A DNA stretch of 64,000 nucleotides from Candidatus Thorarchaeota archaeon (GTDB lineage: Archaea > Asgardarchaeota > Thorarchaeia > Thorarchaeales > Thorarchaeaceae), in the NCBI GenBank assembly GCA_016840385.1, contig JAEOSL010000001.1, forward strand, positions 91,995 to 155,994, given 5' to 3'. Numbering within the stretch: position 1 is the first letter of the stretch; each line of letters opens with the position of its first letter. This document shows, in pieces, positions 17,567 through 26,946 of the stretch. The notes beneath the pieces are model-generated. The model was given only the letters and a program-made list of their open reading frames with translations, searched no databases and had not been told where the DNA came from. The translations under genes were made by a program, and so were the position numbers.

Positions 17567-18559
17567 TCAGAATATTGAAAATGCAGTCTGTAATCGTCCA
17601 TTTCTGTCATAACCAATGGTTTTATTCCTAAAGTATCTCATCATGATTTCCGTATCTCTCAATAATTCTCTTTCTGAAACAAATCTGTGAATATCTTCCC
17701 AAGTAACTCGAAGAAATTGCCTTCGTTGAGTTTCCCTAATATGTTTCTTGAAGATGGTTTCGATATCTAACTCTCGTTCAGACAACACCAGATTGATGAG
17801 ATAGAAATCCATGTCCTGTTGTTTTGCCATCCAAGTTCCAAGTAACCAGAAACGTAATAATTCGTATTTCTGCTCAGTAATTGCAACGGTTTTGTAATCC
17901 GAGGTGAAGACTTCTGAGAGCCAGTTATCTGCACCAGTTTCATATTTCTTAGAGTACCCCAAATTACTGGGTTTTGTTGTGTTTGGAGAAGTGAGTTTTG
18001 CTTCAATAAAGAATAGAGCTTTATCAGTTTTGATTATAATATCTGGTTCAGAACCTCTCTCTATCCGTTCACCAAACTCTCTTCTTGCTCTATCTAATAG
18101 GGACCAACCAGTATTTTCTTTTTGACTGTACGACCAATAGAGCACTTCAGATGATTTCAGTGAGCTGTCGGTAATCGAACCCAAGAATCCTTCAATCAGA
18201 TCATTCCTTTCTAAGAATCTAAAGACATTCCAGCTAACGGCATCTTCGCTATTATCTCGTGCTATTCGACTTTCTCTCTTTTTCGTTCTAATTCTTTCAA
18301 GAAGATCCAAATCTGATCTTTCTTTCCAAAGAAGATTATCCAATTCATTTGGGTATTCAAAGGTTGATGGAGAGATGACGATATCATGCTTTGGACACTT
18401 GAATCTATTCTCTTTCCTGAAATAACCACGCTGCCTTTCCACTTTTTCACTGCATCCTTTGACTGGACATTCAACTGTGGTTTTGGTAATTTCGATTTTT
18501 TCCTTCAATTCTTCTACGCCAAACATTTCAACTCTTCTCTTAACAATGGATGATTTCAA
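17567..18559 (-). CDS. Restriction-endonuclease-like protein with N-terminal zinc motif
   Basis: A 330-aa protein. Residues 173-188 give a textbook PD-(D/E)XK core: EPDIII (D173), then FFIEAK (E186, K188). N-terminal C31, C36 and C55 with H58 resemble a zinc ribbon. It is predicted to cut DNA, with metal bound by the acidic pair. It lies in block 2 on the same strand as the giant 2 and RadA genes, after a 250-aa unknown gene. It is distinct from the giant's own nuclease domain, so the block holds two PD-(D/E)XK enzymes plus RuvC. It could be an orphan restriction enzyme or part of the element's cutting machinery. Confidence 0.75.
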   Translation of the reverse strand: MKSSIVKRRVEMFGVEELKEKIEITKTTVECPVKGCSEKVERQRGYFRKENRFKCPKHDIVISPSTFEYPNELDNLLWKERSDLDLLERIRTKKRESRIARDNSEDAVSWNVFRFLERNDLIEGFLGSITDSSLKSSEVLYWSYSQKENTGWSLLDRARREFGERIERGSEPDIIIKTDKALFFIEAKLTSPNTTKPSNLGYSKKYETGADNWLSEVFTSDYKTVAITEQKYELLRFWLLGTWMAKQQDMDFYLINLVLSERELDIETIFKKHIRETQRRQFLRVTWEDIHRFVSERELLRDTEIMMRYFRNKTIGYDRNGRLQTAFSIF

Positions 18560-18630
18560 TTCTTAAGACATATACTATTCATGTCAAGAATTCAAATTTG
18601 GATGCTAACACATCTTTCCTCTGAAACCGA

Positions 18631-19383
18631 TTAGGGAGGCAGTAGTCTGACTGCATAGGGTTCTATGAGATTTGCTTTTCCTACTACCCATGCAGTTCTG
18701 TATGTTGTGCTTACAGGAATTGCAGATTTTGTACAAACCAATCCCTGAAACTGTTTTGGTATCTGTTTTTCTCCTGGAAAGGTAATACATCTTGTAAGAT
18801 CAAGTTCAACCATCTGTTCTCTGAGTTCTAATTCCTCGATAATTAAAGCATAGAATTTAACTGAAGGATTACGAAGGCAAACCCAGTAATGGTCCGGCAT
18901 TTCCACCTTCTTATCGTCCCTTCTCCATGAAGGTTCCATCTTCTTCCAAGAATCCACTCTGTTTTGTACAAGCTCTTGGTCATTCAGAAGTTCCTCAGGC
19001 GAGTACACTCGTTTCTTGAATCTTGGCCAATCCTCCTGCCCCGAATCATCTGCACAGAACAACAGATCAATCCTTTTGGGAAGACCTCCATACTGATTTC
19101 CCCATTTAGTAAGATTGTACCTCACAGAGTAATCAGCCGGTGTGATTCTGTAAGCGAATGGATACCATGGTTTCGGATCTGAGAGGCGTTCGAGTTCAAT
19201 TTCTCTCGTGATGCGATCCATTAGCTCAGAAAGGGTTTCCTCGTAATCTCCTACCTTGATTAGCACAAATGGATTCGATAAATCATCATTGATTTCTACC
19301 AAAGTTACAACTCCATACCAGCTCTTTTGATGTTGAACTAAATATATATCATTTCCGAGATGTGTGATTTTCCCCCTCTCCAT
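18631..19383 (-). CDS. Unknown 250-aa protein of block 2
   Basis: No family is recognised. The N-terminus is beta-rich and the middle contains YRITPADYSVRYNLTKWG. A highly charged linker around 170 is followed by a C-terminal alpha/beta stretch. No signal peptide or membrane segment is seen. It lies between the RadA-like gene (19522) and the nuclease gene (18559), all on the minus strand, so it is probably part of one transcription unit with them. Confidence 0.7.
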   Translation of the reverse strand: MERGKITHLGNDIYLVQHQKSWYGVVTLVEINDDLSNPFVLIKVGDYEETLSELMDRITREIELERLSDPKPWYPFAYRITPADYSVRYNLTKWGNQYGGLPKRIDLLFCADDSGQEDWPRFKKRVYSPEELLNDQELVQNRVDSWKKMEPSWRRDDKKVEMPDHYWVCLRNPSVKFYALIIEELELREQMVELDLTRCITFPGEKQIPKQFQGLVCTKSAIPVSTTYRTAWVVGKANLIEPYAVRLLPP

Positions 19384-19521
19384 GTAAGAAAGAAATCGTA
19401 CTATTCATTCTAGACTTTTCTGAGATAACCTCATGACTTTATGAAAAAGCATGCATTTGTGGTTTCTATCTACGTAGATACATAGCATATTTGATAAATG
19501 AGCAAAGGAGCTTGCCAAGAT

Positions 19522-20502
19522 CTAGAGAGATGATGAATTAAGATATCTTTGCACTCGTGTTGTTTCCTTATTTCGAGATGTACGATTTCCAAAGAACCCA
19601 CCATTGCCAATATACAGTTTACATTCTGTATGCAGACCATCATGGTAATCAGTTGAAACCACATTTCTCTCTCCCTCTTCTATGAGATGTAGATGAAGAA
19701 CATAATCGATCATCGAAGACTGAGAACCACTTCGCTTGTATTCATGGAACATACTCCTACTGAACCCATATCGCAACCTGTTAGTAAGTACGAAAATCGA
19801 ACCAGTTGGTCTACTTATCCGACTAATATTTTCAAGAACCCCTGAAGATGTAGAACGATTCTCTTGATGTTTCAATGCACCACCTAATGAATCTATAATA
19901 ACTAGAGAAACGTGGTGTTTTGCAAGAGCATTACGTACGGATTCAAAATTTGGCTCCAAAAATCCCCTCTTTTTCACATCTACCATAATGACATTCTTCA
20001 AAGCTACTTTGGAATCCATCCGATATCTGTAAGCAATTTCCATGATTCTCTTCTTTCTATAACTTTGGTCAGTATCGTACCAGATTACCTTTGGTACAGA
20101 ACCATTATCTGTTTCCACCAATTGAGCTTGTATCGCTAGATGGGCACACATAAGCGTTTTTCCAGCCCATTGTTGCCCTTGAATTTCTACGATACTCTCA
20201 GACCGAAAACCTCCACCAAGAGATTTATCGATACAATCGAAACCCGTTCCAAGAAGGGGGACATTCTTCTCCTTCATTTCAAAACTAGTCTTGAATCCAC
20301 TAATTCCAATTGCCTGTTTTGCAAGCCGGATAATCTTCAGTGACTGCTCTTTTGAAATTTCAATTCCGGACGATATAATTTCTGGAACACTATGTGCAAG
20401 TAGTTCCGCGGTTGTTATACCAATCTTCACAAGCTGTGACTGAACATTATCTGAGAGCGAGGGTATTTGATCAAGACGGGTCCGTTTCAGAATTCCTCCC
20501 AT
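19522..20502 (-). CDS. RadA/Rad51-like recombinase paralog
   Basis: A 326-aa protein. An N-terminal helix-hairpin-helix-like region (residues 10-70) is followed by a RecA core with the RadA-like entry GTGFDCIDKSLGGGF, Walker A GQQWAGKT (109-116) and Walker B LVIIDSLG (D204). The C-terminal part has the expected L2-like TNRLRYG region. The canonical RadA P-loop is GxFGSGKTQ, so this is a diverged paralog rather than the housekeeping gene. Its ATG follows the TAG stop of giant 2 with no gap, which implies translational coupling and shared function. It probably binds DNA or the giant's RecA-like domain. Confidence 0.85.
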   Translation of the reverse strand: MGGILKRTRLDQIPSLSDNVQSQLVKIGITTAELLAHSVPEIISSGIEISKEQSLKIIRLAKQAIGISGFKTSFEMKEKNVPLLGTGFDCIDKSLGGGFRSESIVEIQGQQWAGKTLMCAHLAIQAQLVETDNGSVPKVIWYDTDQSYRKKRIMEIAYRYRMDSKVALKNVIMVDVKKRGFLEPNFESVRNALAKHHVSLVIIDSLGGALKHQENRSTSSGVLENISRISRPTGSIFVLTNRLRYGFSRSMFHEYKRSGSQSSMIDYVLHLHLIEEGERNVVSTDYHDGLHTECKLYIGNGGFFGNRTSRNKETTRVQRYLNSSSL

Positions 20503-23500
20503 CTATACACCTTCCTCCTTATCAAGTTGGATTCTAGATACCACTTCTTTTCTAAGATCCTCTCCGCCAAATCGAAAATGAAAATCTGTTAATGGATCCC
20601 ATGACAATCTTCCTTGAATGGCAATTCCTGCATTGTAAGGCAAAAGGAGTGTTTGTACAGCTTGATTTCTATCCTTATGAGCAATATTTTGCCCGACCTT
20701 TTTCCAACGCTTTTCACCTCGCATTTTGAAAGAAATGCTTCCATAGTCAATTGTCCCTTCCAAGCGACACTTCACTCTAGTCACCCCTGACGTTTGTACA
20801 CCTATTGTCTTAATGTACTCGAATAGTTGCTCACCAAAATCTGCTTGTCGTTCTGGAAGCAACTGGTTTCGAATGGAAGGATACTGCATTCCTAAAGTGA
20901 GGACCTTGATGTACCTCAATCGCGCTGGCGAGTTTCGTGACCTTGTTCCAAAACGTATCATCCCAACAGGGTTCCAATTGAAAGAGGAGGGGTTTGTTAT
21001 TCCACGTAGTTCACTCTTGTCCTGTAGTGCTTTCTCTGTTTCGTAAAGGATATTGATACCTTGATGCTCAGCTATTAGAAAAGGCCGGATTATGCAATTC
21101 TTGGACTTGAAATCTGCAAGAGTAGCTATATCATCAAACGATGTCACAGCGTTAGCTCTTATTAGTGGCAACAGGCCTGGTCTTATTGCATCTTGCTCAA
21201 CACATCCAGCTATGAACCTATCACTATATGGTCCATCTTCAAAAACATACCAACGATATTTTCCAGGATTATTTTTGGATATATCCACACGTAGTCCATA
21301 TCGAACATTAGAGAGGGCAGTAGTTCTGGGATAGGGAGCTCTATTCCAATAGATGACTTTAGCTTTTAATTGTTCATAAACACTAGCAGTATCATATTCT
21401 GAATCCGAATGTAACCCTGTTCTGGACCGAGCCCCCATCTGTAAAGTGATCCATGGCAAAGCCATTTTCCAAAGAAACTGTATCTCTGTCTGATGAAGCG
21501 CATAATGTTCAGTCAAACTTGCTATCATTAAGATAAGATAATTACCATAATAATGAAGGATATCTTTTCTCTCGACCCGCAATTCAGTCAATTCTCTCTT
21601 CATTCTACTTGGCATAGGCCAGCCATCCAGCCAATCTCTTTCCCAGAGCAATCGGAACCATGTCTGACTGGAGTACCTATTATTCCTGAAAAATCCTGCA
21701 AACTTCTGCAACATATCCATTGATGGGAGTTTAACTGCTTTTGCAATAACCTTGACAAACTCTTTACAATGTTCCTTCAAATAAGATGAACTTGAATTGA
21801 GACTTAGCAGGAATTTACAGGCGTCCTGTAACCTTACTAATTCGATTCGTGCAGCTTCATTACTTGAGAACTCTGCATACACTAATTTAGAATGATTAGG
21901 TGGATGTGGTGTTGATTTATGCGGTTTGAGTACCAACTTTGTTTGTTCATACTCTCTCTTTGTGTTTATTGAGCTAGGGGAAGGTATGGACAAATTTGTA
22001 GAAAATGTCAAGCGAGAATTTGATCCCTTGGTCCCCAGTTTTTTACCTAACTTTTTCTTCTTTACTTTAAGGCTATCTAGATTTTTGTCTTCAGACTCGG
22101 AAGACTCTTTGGATCTTGAATCCCAAGACTCTAAGAACGGAAATAGCTCAATCGCCATATCCTTACTAAACATGGAAGTTCCTTCAGATTTCAACCAGCG
22201 AAATGTGCTTGGTGGTCGAGTGTGAATTCTATCCATTAACTTCTGCTCTTTATCAGATGGCTTCCGTGACCGGAATCGTTTGGACCATCCTATCAAAGGA
22301 GGAATTCCAATTGTTGTGCATCTGATTCCTTTTTCCATATCAGGAACAATTGACACTAATCCTCTTACATGGTCATGTATCGGAACTTTACTTCCGCCTT
22401 TTCTTGGTGGGAGCGGGATGTTCATTACGATCTCATTGATGTATGGTTGTAAAGGAGAATCGTGTCTGAACGGTCGCAGTTGCGAACGCTTGTACAACAC
22501 TGAAGTCGTAGCAAGGGGTTGAGGTGTTCCAAACCAAAGTGTACATGTTTCTGGTAATGATGTGGCATTCGCTATATGCACAGATAAAGTGTCGACTAAG
22601 CCTTCAAGTTCTTTTGGAGCAATTTTTCTAATGGTATCAATACCTGACACGATAACGAGATCATAATTCTTGACCCGCAATTTTATTGATTCGGTAGAAG
22701 GCAGTTCGTTTCCTGAAAACAATACATTTTCTATTTCTACGGAGAAATCTAGGAACTCGATACCTTTACAGAATTTAGCTACTCTATCATGATGGAAGTC
22801 CAATCGTAATGTAGCAGCTCTGATTATTTCATCCGTAAATTCTCCTGCAAGGTCAATCCAGACAACCTTCCTGAGATTACGTTCGCAAGCAAGATCATAT
22901 CCAAACTTTAGTCCATGCCAATGTTGTGCAATCCAACCTGCACTATCACCTGGGGAACTTACACCATCTGCAGAGAGATACAGTATAAAATGTCTTAATT
23001 CATCTCTACTACACTTGAATGGGTTGAGTTCACTGACTGCGTGTGGTGGAATAGGTGAAGGAAGGATTTCTTGAAGAGAAGCATCTTTTGGTAATGTGAA
23101 AGGAGAGAGCACAATTGCAATTCGGATATTTAATGCCCACCTAAATGTAGGTTCAAATAACGTCCGAGGATATTTCAATTCCCCCTCTGGTTTCTTTGAA
23201 CGCATTTCTACCAGGTCTTGATATACCTGTTTGTAAACAGTCTTGATGAACTTAGGTAGGATACGTCTTAGACGTGAAGAGCGCTCATGACCATCAACAA
23301 GAATTATCCCCTTTAGAATCGTTGAAGGTGGTGAAAGGTCATCTTTTGCAATTGCTTTATACTCTTGTAGTAATACTTCAGCATAAGATTCCACTTGTTT
23401 CTGTTCTTTTAGGGTTGGAGAGTTCTTGATGAGGAAATCCCATTCTGAATCGGTCAGAGGTCTTCTCTTAAACGGGAAGTCTACAACAAGGGACTTGTCC

Positions 23501-24780
23501 GAGTTATGGGTCTTAGCACTTACGCCCCAATTGAATGCAGATTTCGTCTTAAGATCCAGGACAAGTCTTGGGGGCCATAAACCAGAGGTAGAGTCAGACA
23601 GGGTTTCCATATACGTGGGTATTTTTCTAGCAAGGAGTGTGTAGTCTACCTTTCCACGTCCTGCATTCACAGGCATCTCTGCAGCTAGGATGTATCCAGT
23701 CTTGTCTTTTGCTAGATAGTCCCCGCCCAGCATTACACTCTTTGCTGAGAAAGGTTGAGTTATCCCCCAAGCTAACCGTTTATGAATCCGTGTCCCTAGT
23801 CGAGACCTAGCTGTGTTTATCTTACTGGTAAATTGCGTCACATCGTCTTCATCGACTAGGTGTTTGTCCTGACGTTTTGTAATAATTGTACGAATCCCCG
23901 AATCATCGATTCTTTCTATGAGGTCGGACAACCCAATAGGGATAGGTCCTGTGTCATATAGAACCCCGGTCATCCGCAATGGATATCCTGAAGTGATACC
24001 ATGTTGTCCTCTGACGCTCTTCAACACTGATTCTAAGATAGACAATGACTTCTTCGTGAATTCTAAGGTCCTTTTCTTCTTATCAAAACCAGCCAAATAG
24101 AACTTGTCTACCAATGGTTTCAATCGGAAGGTCAGGAGATTGATGTATCTAGAAGCGATACTAATCGGAACAGAGTGGATGAAACACTGTCGACAGAGTT
24201 CTACCAGATGTCCTCGAATTACATCTACAAAATCTAGTGATGGGAGCATGGGATGTGTGATAATGACTGATGGACGATTTATTGTACCACAATATACGTA
24301 ATCATTCTGGAAGTAGTACGTTCCAGCCTTGTTGGTTCTTCTAACCCTCCTCTTTCTAGGCAGAGGGAACGGATATCTTGTCATTGCAAGAAACCTGAGG
24401 TGTGCTCCTGCTATATTCAGTAAAATATTCAAGGGACCAATAGACCCTTCTTTCCACGAGTATACTCTCTTAGATTCCGTGTTCCCGTAAAGAGCTGTGG
24501 TATTGAAGACTACAGAGAGAAAATTCTTTCTTAGATATTTTTCAACATCACAGACAGGTACAAAGCGGTCTGGATCTTTTTCTTTACTTAGCTCAGCTCT
24601 TTTCCTTACAGTTTCTTCCCATACCACGAGCGATTTTTTATATTTCCCAAGGAGGATATCAGCTTCTTTTCTGATAAAATAAAGGAGCGTGTTCATTGCT
24701 GAATTCTTTGCCTGCATCATTGCCCTATCAGGATAACTAATCTGAGAAATTCTAGGACACACACTGCATTCTGGTTCCAA
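20503..24780 (-). CDS. Giant RecB-like nuclease protein 2 (1425 aa)
   Basis: Paralog of the giants at 1092 and 38817. Shared features in order: YGNTESKR, LDFVDVIRG, nuclease motifs GTRIH (H333), D379, D409-L-K411 and QVESY (Q462, Y466), then a RecA-like segment with degenerate P-loop GVSSPGDS (606-613, Asp in place of Lys) and Walker-B-like DLVIVSGID (707-715). A basic, Ser-rich linker around 880-940 separates the C-terminal half. It is about 240-350 aa shorter than its relatives and lacks their last domain (HGxCW block). The stop is joined to the RadA-like start, so the two are made together. Upstream lies an IS607 recombinase remnant. Confidence 0.87.
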   Translation of the reverse strand: MEPECSVCPRISQISYPDRAMMQAKNSAMNTLLYFIRKEADILLGKYKKSLVVWEETVRKRAELSKEKDPDRFVPVCDVEKYLRKNFLSVVFNTTALYGNTESKRVYSWKEGSIGPLNILLNIAGAHLRFLAMTRYPFPLPRKRRVRRTNKAGTYYFQNDYVYCGTINRPSVIITHPMLPSLDFVDVIRGHLVELCRQCFIHSVPISIASRYINLLTFRLKPLVDKFYLAGFDKKKRTLEFTKKSLSILESVLKSVRGQHGITSGYPLRMTGVLYDTGPIPIGLSDLIERIDDSGIRTIITKRQDKHLVDEDDVTQFTSKINTARSRLGTRIHKRLAWGITQPFSAKSVMLGGDYLAKDKTGYILAAEMPVNAGRGKVDYTLLARKIPTYMETLSDSTSGLWPPRLVLDLKTKSAFNWGVSAKTHNSDKSLVVDFPFKRRPLTDSEWDFLIKNSPTLKEQKQVESYAEVLLQEYKAIAKDDLSPPSTILKGIILVDGHERSSRLRRILPKFIKTVYKQVYQDLVEMRSKKPEGELKYPRTLFEPTFRWALNIRIAIVLSPFTLPKDASLQEILPSPIPPHAVSELNPFKCSRDELRHFILYLSADGVSSPGDSAGWIAQHWHGLKFGYDLACERNLRKVVWIDLAGEFTDEIIRAATLRLDFHHDRVAKFCKGIEFLDFSVEIENVLFSGNELPSTESIKLRVKNYDLVIVSGIDTIRKIAPKELEGLVDTLSVHIANATSLPETCTLWFGTPQPLATTSVLYKRSQLRPFRHDSPLQPYINEIVMNIPLPPRKGGSKVPIHDHVRGLVSIVPDMEKGIRCTTIGIPPLIGWSKRFRSRKPSDKEQKLMDRIHTRPPSTFRWLKSEGTSMFSKDMAIELFPFLESWDSRSKESSESEDKNLDSLKVKKKKLGKKLGTKGSNSRLTFSTNLSIPSPSSINTKREYEQTKLVLKPHKSTPHPPNHSKLVYAEFSSNEAARIELVRLQDACKFLLSLNSSSSYLKEHCKEFVKVIAKAVKLPSMDMLQKFAGFFRNNRYSSQTWFRLLWERDWLDGWPMPSRMKRELTELRVERKDILHYYGNYLILMIASLTEHYALHQTEIQFLWKMALPWITLQMGARSRTGLHSDSEYDTASVYEQLKAKVIYWNRAPYPRTTALSNVRYGLRVDISKNNPGKYRWYVFEDGPYSDRFIAGCVEQDAIRPGLLPLIRANAVTSFDDIATLADFKSKNCIIRPFLIAEHQGINILYETEKALQDKSELRGITNPSSFNWNPVGMIRFGTRSRNSPARLRYIKVLTLGMQYPSIRNQLLPERQADFGEQLFEYIKTIGVQTSGVTRVKCRLEGTIDYGSISFKMRGEKRWKKVGQNIAHKDRNQAVQTLLLPYNAGIAIQGRLSWDPLTDFHFRFGGEDLRKEVVSRIQLDKEEGV

Positions 24781-24948
24781 TTACTAATAAACGCATTTCA
24801 ACCATAAAAGGGACCAGCTATGTTCAGCAATATACAAATTCACATTCTTATTTTATTGCTGTTCTGATTCACACCCTCACCTAAGCGCAGCATGTGATAT
24901 TGAAGTGTTACAGAAACGACTACAGGATATCAAAAGGGCCCTAAAGAA

Positions 24949-25231
24949 TTACTTAGCCCTATGAGCAGCAGCTCGTAAGCCGTAGACCCGACCTGAAAAG
25001 GAAGATATCAATGACAGGAGGTCAGTGACAAGTTCTTCCTGGGGGCTCTGCTTCTCAGGTTGATAGAGTATCTCAAGTCTAATGACATAGTCATTGAGGA
25101 TGCGTTCCAGGAGCTCCAGACCAAAGCGTGCAAGTCTATCCTTGTGAGTGATGAGGAGTGTATGAATAGACCCGTTCTTTGCAAGAGTAAAGAGTTTGGC
25201 AAGCCCCCGTCGCCGCATATTGAGTCCATGC
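24949..25231 (-). pseudogene. tnpA: IS607-type serine recombinase (TnpA) fragment
   Basis: The frame gives the C-terminal part of an IS607-family resolvase: SGHGLNMRRRGL, then THKDRLARFG, then EELVTDLLSLISSFSGR and YGLRAA. These blocks are typical of the family. The N-terminal MerR-like DNA-binding domain and the catalytic serine region are missing, and the fragment begins within 5 bp of the map copy 2 stop codon. It is therefore a truncated, inactive remnant. IS607 elements carry tnpA upstream of tnpB on the same strand, as here, but with 8 kb of extra genes between. Confidence 0.8.
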
Positions 25232-25234
25232 CCG

Positions 25235-26152
25235 CTATACTATTTCGTTGTCACGGCGGGTGGAAACTATGGCTCCTTCTGGACCAACAAATATGCTATG
25301 TTCGAACTGAGATACCATACCATCTTTTCCCTCATATAGAACGGGATAGCCATGGATGACTCCAGCACGTTGCAAAGTCTTCATAGCCACGCCAACATCA
25401 ACACCTGTGATTTTACTGTGTAGCCAGCGCCCAGCCCATGGAAGTGTCTTGAACATCTGCCTGGCAGCATTTCGTACTCTGAGTGAATCTCGATCTATTT
25501 TCCTCTTGTTCTTCATACTGTTTGAAAATATATATGAGTATTGACCACTCTTGATTGTACCATTACCATCGGTTGCAAACGGTTCTATTGCATATGTTTC
25601 ACCCAAATTCATTGCAGAAGAAATCTTCATTCCAACATTTGGGACATTTTTGCCTGCATGAAGATTCCAAGGTTTTAGCTGATGTCCTGAGAGCTGATGG
25701 ATTGGTTTCAGACCCTGTTTTTTGATTGTGCGCTCAATTGACTTACCAACTTCTCCTAATCGAACATCAGGTCGAACAGTTTCTATCGCAGCCTCAAGTG
25801 CATCCTTAGCAGCAGCAATGAATTTCTCATATGACCCATCTAGATCGACGGTTATGGCAGTATCAGAGATGTATCCATTGACATGTGCCCCAATATCGAT
25901 TTTCACAAGTCCTTTGTCGGGGAAGACCTTGGTGTCACCATGTGGACTTGTATAATGGGCAGCCTCATTGTTTATTGAAACATTGCAGGGAAAGGCAATT
26001 CCGCTTGCTCCAAACTCCATTATCTTCTCTTCAGCAAGTTTGCATATTTTGAGTACTTTTACACCAGGTTTGACCTCACCTTCAATGAAACTGAGAACTT
26101 TTCCAGATACTTTGCCTGCTTTCATAAAATCTGGATGAGGTTTTTCTGCCAT
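25235..26152 (-). CDS. map: Methionine aminopeptidase, type II (copy 2)
   Basis: A 305-aa protein with the full ligand set: KIDIGAHVNGYISDTA, SGHQLKPWNLHAG, YAIEPFATDG and SQFEHSIF. It is paralogous to the copy at 13303-14202, with a slightly longer C-terminal region. The IS607 fragment begins almost at its stop codon, but the C-terminus aligns with copy 1 to the end, so the enzyme looks intact. Having two map genes is unusual for an archaeon. Confidence 0.95.
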   Translation of the reverse strand: MAEKPHPDFMKAGKVSGKVLSFIEGEVKPGVKVLKICKLAEEKIMEFGASGIAFPCNVSINNEAAHYTSPHGDTKVFPDKGLVKIDIGAHVNGYISDTAITVDLDGSYEKFIAAAKDALEAAIETVRPDVRLGEVGKSIERTIKKQGLKPIHQLSGHQLKPWNLHAGKNVPNVGMKISSAMNLGETYAIEPFATDGNGTIKSGQYSYIFSNSMKNKRKIDRDSLRVRNAARQMFKTLPWAGRWLHSKITGVDVGVAMKTLQRAGVIHGYPVLYEGKDGMVSQFEHSIFVGPEGAIVSTRRDNEIV

Positions 26153-26271
26153 TTTCAGTCACTACTACTAGGTCGACCTGATGGTGTATTTAAGTTTCAG
26201 ATTGGTCTGTTCTGTGTCGAAACATAGAAGTATTAGATTTGTTGAGAATATTCGTTAGGAGATTATTGACA

Positions 26272-26946
26272 ATGAAAGTCACATATCTTGGACATGCTTC
26301 ATTTAAAGTAGAATCAGATGAAAAAACGGTCTATGTAGATCCATGGCTTAATGGTCCCACTTCACCAATCAAAGTGAACGATGTAAAGAAAGCAGATATT
26401 GTGCTTGTAACGCATGATCATGGAGATCATGGGTATCAGGAGGCTATTGAGATATGCAAGAAAACAGGAGCATGTTTCATTGCAATTAACGAACTAGCAA
26501 TTCAAGCTAGAGATGAAGGATTTGAAAATGTTCATACTCTGAACATTGGAGGAAGTGTTAATGTTGGAGGGGTTGACGTTACACTTGTACAGGCGTTTCA
26601 TTCATGTGGAACTGGTGCACCGACTGGATTTATAGTCAAATTCCCCAGCGATTCATTCTACCATCCAGGAGATACAGGTCTCTTTGCCACTATGGAATTG
26701 TTTGGAGAATTATACGATATTGATGTCTTCTTTGCTCCAATTGGATCATACTACGTTATGGATATACATCAAGCAGCACTTGCAACGAAATTGATCAAAC
26801 CAAAAGTAGTCATTCCAATGCATTACAATACATTTCCAGCGATTGAAGCAGACCCTGAAAAATTCAGAGATGCTGTTGGTGAAACTGCACCAGGTGTAAA
26901 GGTTGAGATACTCGTACCGGGTTTGTCAAAAGAATTGGTATTCTAA
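26272..26946 (+). CDS. UPF0173 metal-dependent hydrolase (metallo-beta-lactamase fold)
   Basis: A 224-aa protein from ATG 26272 (MKVTYLGHASF), the usual start of this family; an upstream TTG at 26239 adds 11 unlikely residues. It has the zinc-binding signature THDHGDHG near residue 46, then HSCGTGAPTG, HPGDTG and PMHYNTFP. Family members are zinc hydrolases of uncertain substrate. Divergent from map copy 2. Confidence 0.9.
   Translation: MKVTYLGHASFKVESDEKTVYVDPWLNGPTSPIKVNDVKKADIVLVTHDHGDHGYQEAIEICKKTGACFIAINELAIQARDEGFENVHTLNIGGSVNVGGVDVTLVQAFHSCGTGAPTGFIVKFPSDSFYHPGDTGLFATMELFGELYDIDVFFAPIGSYYVMDIHQAALATKLIKPKVVIPMHYNTFPAIEADPEKFRDAVGETAPGVKVEILVPGLSKELVF

Noticed and set aside
24860..24963. 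Plus-strand tail DIEVLQKRLQDIKRALKNYL before the IS607 fragment
   Set aside because: Short, no start codon, and it runs against the genes on both sides; most likely chance.
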